Below, one piece after another: positions 29,102-33,479 of a DNA stretch of 33,479 nt. This DNA comes from a virus: positions 1 through 33,479 of IMG/VR virus record IMGVR_UViG_3300048065_000269, one strand, 5' to 3'. The notes beneath the pieces were generated by a model. The model made no database searches. It worked only from the letters and a program-made list of their open reading frames with translations, and was not told where the DNA came from. Within the stretch, counting starts at the first letter, position 1. The number at the start of each line of letters is the position of its first letter. The translations under genes and the position numbers were made by a program.

Positions 29102-29518
29102 ATGGCTGATGAATCAACAGGTGAAAAACAAATGACTGCTTCTGAGAGAACAGAATTATATGATGTTCTAAGAGGTATTCAAACAGGTACTATAGACCGT
29201 GCTACTGCTAAAGAAGTACAAAGTAGATTAAAATCTGCGTACCCTAATACCTATGGTACTGTCCGTAGAGAGTTGGGTAATCAGTTAGCTAAGACATCTA
29301 ATAGCAAAGGTAAAGCTATTACTAAAAAAGATATTCCTGTTATCGCTATTTCTGTAGGTGTAGGTAAAATGAAAAAACCTAAAAAGAAAACTAAAATGAT
29401 GCGTGGTGGCATGGCTAATGGTAAAGAGCATATGTATGCAGCCGGTGGCTCAGTCAATGATGGCCTGAAAGCCCTAGCTAAGAAACGCCCGGATGTAGTA
29501 GCAAAGATACTCAAGTAA
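29102..29518 (+). CDS. Hypothetical protein with MMRGGMA motif
   Basis: A 138-residue protein. The first ~60 residues are mostly helical (TELYDVLRGIQTGTIDRATA, KEVQSRLKSAYPNTY), then a basic part containing KKPKKKTKMMRGGMANGKEH and a C-terminal helix (NDGLKALAKKRPDVVAKILK). The MMRGGMA word is the unit that repeats in the 52-aa protein at 30318-30476, so the two are likely related functionally. The stop overlaps the next ATG. Unknown role. Confidence 0.55.
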   Translation: MADESTGEKQMTASERTELYDVLRGIQTGTIDRATAKEVQSRLKSAYPNTYGTVRRELGNQLAKTSNSKGKAITKKDIPVIAISVGVGKMKKPKKKTKMMRGGMANGKEHMYAAGGSVNDGLKALAKKRPDVVAKILK

Positions 29519-29805
29519 TGGTTCTACGTAAGCCCCCTGCTATTAAGAAGAAGAAGCCTCGTAACTACCGTAAGGAGTACGATAACTACCACGGTAAACC
29601 TGAACAGATAAAGCGTAGAGACAGCCGCAATGCTGCACGTAACTCTCTCAAGAAAGCTGGCGTAAAGGTAGCAGGTAAAGACGTAGCACACAAGAATGGT
29701 AATCCTCGTGACAACCGACCTAAAAACTTAGCATTAAAGACACCAGCAAAGAACAGATCATATCCCCGCACAAGGACAGCAGGTAAACGCAATCCCTATG
29801 CATAG
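29518..29805 (+). CDS. Small HNH-like basic protein
   Basis: A 95-residue, very basic protein. The segment GKDVAHKNGNPRDNRPKNLA has the His-x(2)-Gly-Asn and Asn-x(2)-Asn spacing of HNH-type endonuclease folds, and the preceding RRDSRNAARNSLKKAGVKV is typical of the phage versions. No Cys pairs for structural zinc. It may be a genuine small nuclease or a degenerate, DNA-binding-only relative. It overlaps the next gene by 8 bases. Confidence 0.6.
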   Translation: MVLRKPPAIKKKKPRNYRKEYDNYHGKPEQIKRRDSRNAARNSLKKAGVKVAGKDVAHKNGNPRDNRPKNLALKTPAKNRSYPRTRTAGKRNPYA

Positions 29806-30328
29806 TATAGAAGCTGACATACGTAAGTGGTCACATGAGTTCCTAGAAGTACCTAATGAGAAACTTAATGGGCTACCACCATGTCCCTACGCTAAACAAG
29901 CGTGGCTAGACAACAAGGTTGTATTCAGGATAAACACAGGGGTAGATGGACTAGCTAAAGAAGTAGCAGACTTTGAGTCCCACGATTATGATATAGTTGT
30001 ATGGGCTAGTCAGTATTTACCAGACATGGAATACCTAGACGGATGGTGTGATGGCGTAAATGAAGCCATGTCCATTGCAGGTAAAGATATGCACCTTATG
30101 GTGTTTCATCCAGACTATGACGCTGAAAAGGCAGGTCTGGACTTTTTAGTGGTTGAAGATGGTGTAGTAGATGTGAGCCTTGTCTACTGCATGGTATTTG
30201 TACAAAGGCTATCTACCCTAGACGATGCAGCATTGAGTTTGCAGAAGTCTGGGTACTACAAGCACTTCCCAAAGGATGTGTATGAATCATTAGTTATAGA
30301 TAGACGGAGATTAAGAAATGGTAGCTAA
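29798..30328 (+). CDS. Conserved hypothetical protein (176 aa)
   Basis: Begins MHSIEADIRKWSHEFLEVPN, then GLPPCPYAKQAWLDNKVVFR. The PPCPYAK block recalls DUF1415-like or similar 'CPFAK' proteins seen in phages. The middle is alpha/beta (YDIVVWASQYLPDMEYLDGW, MHLMVFHPDYDAEKAGLDFL) and the C-terminus basic. Two conserved Cys lie at about residues 29 and 84. No catalytic assignment. It overlaps both neighbours, the downstream MRGG gene by 11 bases. Confidence 0.6.
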   Translation: MHSIEADIRKWSHEFLEVPNEKLNGLPPCPYAKQAWLDNKVVFRINTGVDGLAKEVADFESHDYDIVVWASQYLPDMEYLDGWCDGVNEAMSIAGKDMHLMVFHPDYDAEKAGLDFLVVEDGVVDVSLVYCMVFVQRLSTLDDAALSLQKSGYYKHFPKDVYESLVIDRRRLRNGS

Positions 30329-30476
30329 GAAAAAGATGCGTGGCGGCGGTATGGCTAAAATGGCAAAGAAGAAAATGATGCGTGGTGGTGTTGCAGCCAA
30401 GAAGATGCGTGGTGGTGGCATGGCTAAGATGGCAGCGAAGAAGATGATGCGTGGCGGGATGGCGAAAAAGAAATGA
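30318..30476 (+). CDS. MRGG-repeat microprotein (52 aa)
   Basis: An ATG at 30318 overlapping the previous stop, ending in a TGA at 30476. It is almost entirely made of K-K-M-(M)-R-G-G-(G)-M-A units: two long repeats (KKKMRGGGMAKMA then KKKMMRGGVAA; KKMRGGGMAKMA then AKKMMRGGMAKKK). No hydrophobic core is possible. It is extremely basic and Met/Gly/Lys-rich. I recall similar MRGG repeats in marine phages with no known function. RGG and Lys content would suit nucleic-acid or acidic-surface binding. The same word is in the 138-aa gene at 29102-29518. Confidence 0.75.
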   Translation: MVAKKKMRGGGMAKMAKKKMMRGGVAAKKMRGGGMAKMAAKKMMRGGMAKKK

Positions 30477-30592
30477 GGAAGAAACTCGTTTATTACTTTG
30501 CAATGGCATTGCTTAACATTGGCAAGCCCTTTACTCGTATTGGCAACTGGTTCTGGAAAAAGCACAGAGATGTGCTAGACTGGAATGAGTAG
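30473..30592 (+). CDS. Small 39-aa protein, ...VLDWNE family
   Basis: The ATG at 30473 overlaps the MRGG gene stop (ATGA); the stop is TAG at 30592. Short amphipathic/hydrophobic N-terminus (KLVYYFAMALLNIGKPF), then RIGNWFWKKHRDVLDWNE. I recall this 'GNxFxxKHxDVLDW' pattern in other marine phages. It lies three bases before the structural gene at 30595. Function unknown. Confidence 0.65.
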   Translation: MRKKLVYYFAMALLNIGKPFTRIGNWFWKKHRDVLDWNE

Positions 30593-30594
30593 CT

Positions 30595-30954
30595 ATGCCT
30601 GTACTTTCTAACGGCTCTAAATTTGTGACACACGCAGTAGCACTAACTACGACTAGTGACACGGATGTGTACACAGTGCCTAATAATTTTTCATCTCACA
30701 TAGAACATTTGTTAATTACAAACAGTGATAGCAGCAATCGTAATTACACTTTAAAGTTTTATCAGGCTGATACAGCAACAACATATACTTTATTTTCTTC
30801 TCATGCCGTAATAGGTAAGGGTTCAGAGTCTGTGTTTACTATTGATAAACCTCTGTATATTCACCAAGGTGATAAACTTATTGTCACAGCAGGTACAGTA
30901 GATACGCTTACTGTAGTCGTTGCTGCTGAAGAATTTTTTGACCCGACCCGATAG
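30595..30954 (+). CDS. Minor virion/structural protein, beta-rich
   Basis: A 119-residue protein, rich in Thr, Ser and Val with alternating beta-strand pattern: THAVALTTTSDTDVYTVPNN, NYTLKFYQADTATTYTLFSS, VFTIDKPLYIHQGDKLIVTA, DTLTVVVAAEEF. This resembles the small beta-sandwich structural proteins often found downstream of terminase/portal genes in marine phages. No enzymatic motif. It has only a weak SD (GAGTAG). Structural role inferred from sequence type and neighbourhood. Confidence 0.55.
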   Translation: MPVLSNGSKFVTHAVALTTTSDTDVYTVPNNFSSHIEHLLITNSDSSNRNYTLKFYQADTATTYTLFSSHAVIGKGSESVFTIDKPLYIHQGDKLIVTAGTVDTLTVVVAAEEFFDPTR

Positions 30955-30964
30955 GAGATAGGAG

Positions 30965-31246
30965 ATGGTACGTGTCCCTAAAAAACCCCCCGTTAAAAAG
31001 AAAGCCACACAAGCTAGAACGAAAAAGAAACCGACTGGAAAGGTTAGCCTTTCGCAAGGGGGTGCGCCACAAAGCAAGTCGAGAGTTAATGAAGCTGGCA
31101 ACTACACTAAGCCCGGAATGAGGAAGCAACAGTTTAATCGTATCAAGGCTGGTGGCAAAGGCGGTAATCCGGGTCAGTGGTCTGCACGTAAGGCGCAGAT
31201 GTTGGCTAAAGCATATAAGGCTGCTGGTGGTGGATATAAAAACTAA
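30965..31246 (+). CDS. Conserved basic phage protein, KSRVNEAGNYTKP family
   Basis: A 93-residue protein. Basic N-terminal tail (VPKKPPVKKKATQARTKKKP), then a conserved block: SLSQGGAPQSKSRVNEAGNY, TKPGMRKQQFNRIKAGGKGG, GQWSARKAQMLAKAYKAAGG. I recall this block in many marine phages. GATAGGAGATAGGAG precedes the ATG (strong SD). A DNA-binding or head-associated role is plausible. The stop overlaps the next ATG. Confidence 0.65.
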   Translation: MVRVPKKPPVKKKATQARTKKKPTGKVSLSQGGAPQSKSRVNEAGNYTKPGMRKQQFNRIKAGGKGGNPGQWSARKAQMLAKAYKAAGGGYKN

Positions 31247-31434
31247 TGGAAAAACAAATCATTACAGGTCTAATGGCTATTATGATTGGCCTTGCCGGTT
31301 GGAATCTAAAAACAACACATGACTTGAGTATTACGGTTAGCAATATGCAAGTTAGCCACGCAGACAAAAATGCTATTCAAGATATGAAGATGGCTATACA
31401 AAGGCTAGAATTACTACTTCTACAAGACCAATGA
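31246..31434 (+). CDS. Small membrane-anchored protein with C-terminal helix
   Basis: A 62-residue protein. One N-terminal hydrophobic helix (ITGLMAIMIGLAGWNL), then an amphipathic helix or coiled coil (DKNAIQDMKMAIQRLELLLL). This layout fits a Rz/i-spanin-like or holin-accessory protein, which is inference. It is coupled to both neighbours (start on the previous stop; stop overlaps the next ATG). Confidence 0.55.
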   Translation: MEKQIITGLMAIMIGLAGWNLKTTHDLSITVSNMQVSHADKNAIQDMKMAIQRLELLLLQDQ

Positions 31435-31610
31435 TTGTATTCGTTTTGTATGTATACTTAGGTGCAAATGTAATAGATAAGACTCAAAAATTTATAGACA
31501 TGGATAGATGCCTCTACTTTGCTGAAAGATTGTCCCGACAACAATCTGTTCCAGCAGGGGATGGTAAAAAAGTAAAAATAACTGCCGTATGTAGACCTGA
31601 ACCCAAGTAG
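31431..31610 (+). CDS. Small 59-aa protein
   Basis: The ATG at 31431 overlaps the previous TGA; the stop is TAG at 31610. Hydrophobic N-terminus (IVFVLYVYLGANVI), then KTQKFIDMDRCLYFAERLSR and VPAGDGKKVKITAVCRPEPK with two Cys. The N-terminus could be a signal anchor, and the Cys pair would then be periplasmic. A pelagiphage-like relative is recalled but not named. Unknown function; in the run-up to the lysis cassette. Confidence 0.6.
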   Translation: MIVFVLYVYLGANVIDKTQKFIDMDRCLYFAERLSRQQSVPAGDGKKVKITAVCRPEPK

Positions 31611-31622
31611 GAACCAACCAAC

Positions 31623-32120
31623 ATGATTGCCGAAACCCTCGCAGGTATAGCACTTGTAAAGAGTGCCGTAGATGGAATTAAAGGTGCTATCACTACCGCT
31701 AATGATATAAGTGATATAGCTGGACATATAGATAATCTATTTGCTGGCGAAAAACAAATTCAGCAAGAACGTGCTAAAAAAGCTGGCGTAGGTATAACAG
31801 ACCAGTTCGGCGTAGATAATGTAGCACGTGATGTTATTGATGCTAAAATAGCAGCGGAAAAGCTACAAGAAGTAGCCACTATGGTAGACATGCGATTTGG
31901 ACATGGCACATGGAAGGGCATACTAGCGGAAAGACAAAAGCGCATACAAGAAGCTAGAGAAGCTGCACTTAAAGCTAGGCGAGAAGCTATAGCAAGGCAA
32001 AATGAAATTATGGAAAATGTAAAGATTGCAGTAGGAATAGCTGTGATTACTGTAATTGCTATAGGATTTTTTATATTTGCTTTGACTGCATCTGCAATGG
32101 CATATTCATTATTTACTTGA
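31623..32120 (+). CDS. Conserved protein with C-terminal membrane anchor
   Basis: A 165-residue protein: IAETLAGIALVKSAVDGIKG at the start, then DISDIAGHIDNLFAGEKQIQ, the central helix region AEKLQEVATMVDMRFGHGTW, a Lys/Arg/Glu-rich helix, and a C-terminal hydrophobic helix (VGIAVITVIAIGFFIFALTA). I recall it as a common marine phage gene near holins. Could be a membrane-associated lysis or assembly protein. The stop codon overlaps the -35 box of the next promoter. Confidence 0.6.
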   Translation: MIAETLAGIALVKSAVDGIKGAITTANDISDIAGHIDNLFAGEKQIQQERAKKAGVGITDQFGVDNVARDVIDAKIAAEKLQEVATMVDMRFGHGTWKGILAERQKRIQEAREAALKARREAIARQNEIMENVKIAVGIAVITVIAIGFFIFALTASAMAYSLFT

Positions 32121-32145
32121 CAATTAGATTTATAAGTGGTATAAC
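32117..32145 (+). promoter_or_regulatory. Sigma70-type promoter before the lysis cassette
   Basis: TTGACA (32117-32122), 17-base spacer, TATAAC (32140-32145): 6/6 and 5/6 consensus. The -35 box overlaps the stop of the upstream gene. The predicted transcription start, seven bases after the -10, falls on or next to the ATG at 32152, so the first gene may be leaderless. Confidence 0.75.
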
Positions 32146-32151
32146 TGTATT

Positions 32152-32394
32152 ATGAAAAAGCCTCAAAAAAGTTTAGCTAACTGGACAAAGCAAGACTGGA
32201 GAACTAAAAGTGGCAAACCCTCCAAGCAAACAGGGGAGCGTTATCTTCCGGCATCAGCGATTAAAGCCTTATCGCCAGCGGAATACGCCGCTACCACCGC
32301 CGCTAAAAGAAAAGGAACTGCTGCTGGTAAGCAATTCGTCAAGCAGCCTAAAGCGATATCAAAGAAAACCGCGCAATTCAGACGGGGAGCCTAA
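32152..32394 (+). CDS. Conserved basic phage protein, GERYLPASAIKALSP family (DUF5872-like)
   Basis: An 80-residue protein: SLANWTKQDWRTKSGKPSKQ, TGERYLPASAIKALSPAEYA, ATTAAKRKGTAAGKQFVKQP and a basic end. It matches a short family I remember as DUF5872, common in marine phages and algal viruses. There is no SD before the ATG, and a promoter ends just upstream, which together suggest leaderless translation. It overlaps the holin gene by one base. Function unknown. Confidence 0.7.
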   Translation: MKKPQKSLANWTKQDWRTKSGKPSKQTGERYLPASAIKALSPAEYAATTAAKRKGTAAGKQFVKQPKAISKKTAQFRRGA

Positions 32395-32777
32395 TGCTTA
32401 ATTTACTTATTGGACCTATTGCAGAAATAGCTGGCACATGGATGTCAGGTCAAGTCGAGCAGACTAAAGCCAAAGCGCAGACTAAGGTAGCTAAAGCGCA
32501 AGCAGAAGCTATCGTTATGCAGAAGAAAGCTACTGGCGAAATTGATTGGGACTTGGAAATGGCTAAAGGGTCAGCTAACTCGTGGAAAGATGAGTGGCTG
32601 ACTATTCTATTTAGTATCCCCCTTATCCTAGCGTTTGTACCCGGCATGGAAGATGTAGTAGCAAATGGATTCGCAAGACTCAACGAAATGCCTGAATGGT
32701 ATCAATATTCACTTGGAGTTATCGTTGCGGCTTCTTTTGGAGTTCGTTCAGCAACTAAATTCTTCGGTAAAAAATGA
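32394..32777 (+). CDS. Holin, 3-TM family
   Basis: A 127-residue protein: an N-terminal amphipathic helix (NLLIGPIAEIAGTWMSGQVE), a charged Ala/Lys helix with GEIDWDLEMAKGSANSWKDE, then hydrophobic segments (WLTILFSIPLILAFVPGMED, WYQYSLGVIVAASFGVRSAT) and KFFGKK. This is the Holin_3TMs pattern seen in many alphaproteobacterial phages and gene transfer agents. It forms inner-membrane lesions that release the endolysin. The lysozyme gene follows after two small genes. Overlaps the next gene by 4 bases. Confidence 0.8.
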   Translation: MLNLLIGPIAEIAGTWMSGQVEQTKAKAQTKVAKAQAEAIVMQKKATGEIDWDLEMAKGSANSWKDEWLTILFSIPLILAFVPGMEDVVANGFARLNEMPEWYQYSLGVIVAASFGVRSATKFFGKK

Positions 32778-33013
32778 TTACGGTAGAGCAATTCCTTGCT
32801 TGGAAGATATTGCCTCGCTGCATGATGCTGGCAAGCACAGTTATGTCTTGGCGATGTGCTGAATGGTTCATGGAACTAGACACGCCTACTGCTGCCCAGA
32901 GTGCGTTTGTATCTGTAGTAATGGGTGTAATGACGGGTGTATTTGGTATTTGGATGGGACATGAACATAAGGGAGATACAGTAGTTGAAAAACGTGTCTC
33001 CCCAAGTAAATAA
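32774..33013 (+). CDS. Small two-span membrane protein of the lysis cassette
   Basis: A 79-residue protein: TVEQFLAWKILPRCMMLAST, VMSWRCAEWFMELDTPTAAQ (first membrane helix, then polar break), SAFVSVVMGVMTGVFGIWMG (second helix), then a charged tail. Sits between holin and lysozyme, overlapping the holin gene by 4 bases and the DUF1289-type gene by 29. It may be a second holin, antiholin or spanin component; the two-helix topology is all that is visible. Confidence 0.65.
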   Translation: MITVEQFLAWKILPRCMMLASTVMSWRCAEWFMELDTPTAAQSAFVSVVMGVMTGVFGIWMGHEHKGDTVVEKRVSPSK

Positions 33014-33128
33014 AAGCCCCTGTGTAGGTATTTGTGTATTAGACAAAGACAGAATTAAATGTATCGGCTGTGGCAGAACTATAGACGAAATAATTAACTG
33101 GGGTAAAAACGCAAGTGAAATACGATAG
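32985..33128 (+). CDS. DUF1289-type small Fe-S/zinc-binding-like protein (47 aa)
   Basis: A TTG at 32985, seven bases after AGGGAGA, to a TAG at 33128 (a GTG at 32994 is an alternative). SPCVGICVLDKDRIKCIGCG then RTIDEIINW is the DUF1289 signature with Cys at CxxxC and CxxC positions and the conserved Trp. DUF1289 proteins are widespread in proteobacteria and their phages and are of unknown biochemical role, thought to bind metal. It overlaps the gene on each side, including the lysozyme start by 14 bases. Confidence 0.8.
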   Translation: MKNVSPQVNKSPCVGICVLDKDRIKCIGCGRTIDEIINWGKNASEIR

Positions 33129-33479
33129 AAACATTCTTATTGAGAAGCTAGTAGTAAGCGAAGGCTTGCGGCTACAAGTATATAAAGATACACTAGGAAT
33201 TGATACTATAGGTATCGGCAGGAACCTAGAAGACCGTGGTATAACTAAAGAAGAACTAGATTGGATGGACATACCTAATATAGATGTCGTCTACGAAATG
33301 GGTATCACAGAAGCTGATGCGGTCTATCTAGCAACGAATGACGTACAGATAGTCGAAGAGGAACTGGTACGTGCGCACCCTTGCGTGGACAGTCTGGACG
33401 CTGTACGTCAGCTTATTGTCATAGACATGGCGTTTAACATGGGTGTACCTAGACTTTGTAAGTTTAAAAATATGTGGGC
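33115..33479 (+). CDS. Endolysin: GH24 lysozyme (3' end outside window)
   Basis: A GTG start at 33115 inside the end of the DUF1289-type gene; the frame stays open to the last base. Residues match T4-type lysozyme: VVSEGLRLQVYKDTLGIDTI with E16 (catalytic Glu, T4 E11), D25 (T4 D20), T31 (T4 T26) and TIGIGR, and later QLIVIDMAFNMGVPRLCKFK. It cleaves peptidoglycan (beta-1,4 MurNAc-GlcNAc). No signal peptide is seen, so it would rely on the holin. Cut off at about residue 121 of an expected 140-180. Confidence 0.9.
   Translation, partial: MKYDRNILIEKLVVSEGLRLQVYKDTLGIDTIGIGRNLEDRGITKEELDWMDIPNIDVVYEMGITEADAVYLATNDVQIVEEELVRAHPCVDSLDAVRQLIVIDMAFNMGVPRLCKFKNMW

Overview
This window is most of the genome of a tailed double-stranded DNA phage, most likely a marine podovirus of an alphaproteobacterium. 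The evidence is a T7-style replication set (endonuclease I, family A DNA polymerase, separate primase and helicase, acidic-tailed ssDNA-binding-like protein), a B12-dependent class II ribonucleotide reductase, a tyrosine recombinase, long ejection-type virion proteins and a holin/lysozyme cassette. The polymerase carries a DnaJ-type CxxCxGxG zinc-finger insert between its exonuclease and polymerase domains. I associate that trait with the HMO-2011-type phages of SAR116 and Roseobacter hosts, so that group is my best but unproven placement. No host chromosomal gene, tRNA or rRNA is visible.

Layout. Positions 1-7942 (+) hold the end of the virion operon: a Gln/Ala-rich protein cut by the window edge, two small proteins, a 569-aa coiled-coil-rich protein and a 1265-aa protein, the last two probably ejected or internal virion proteins. 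A strong hairpin at about 7943-7970 separates them from the convergent leftward genes. Positions 7955-26268 (-) are a tightly overlapped leftward early/middle block: MazG, an RMF-like protein, a T5orf172 GIY-YIG protein, class II RNR, DUF3310, endonuclease I, a Cas4-like nuclease, an ssDNA-binding-like protein, PolA, helicase, primase, integrase and a DUF932 protein. Beyond these lie about 20 small, often acidic accessory genes. Several genes of 22-59 codons were recovered by reading the sequence directly.

Positions 24706-25219 and 26269-27842 are non-coding and unusually rich in perfect hairpins; they bracket a two-gene pair (a helix-hairpin-helix-like protein and an unknown protein). The second stretch also holds mutually exclusive stems, a 7-1-7 palindrome, an AT-rich repeat zone and a near-perfect sigma70 promoter (TTGACA-N17-TATAAT) followed by ACACT/AGTGT operator-like repeats. 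From 27843 rightward (+) run small basic and structural genes, then a second consensus promoter placed so that the next gene could be leaderless, then a lysis cassette (3-TM holin, small membrane protein, DUF1289-type Fe-S-like protein, GH24 lysozyme cut by the window end).

How the genes work together: the leftward block takes over nucleotide metabolism (RNR, MazG, DUF3310), degrades or resolves DNA (nucleases) and replicates the genome; the rightward operon probably runs past the window end through packaging and head genes and, on a circular map, re-enters at position 1. The most interesting unexplained material is the structured non-coding DNA at 24.7-27.8 kb, the small-protein cluster at 20.5-24.7 kb, and the MRGG-repeat proteins at 29-30.5 kb.
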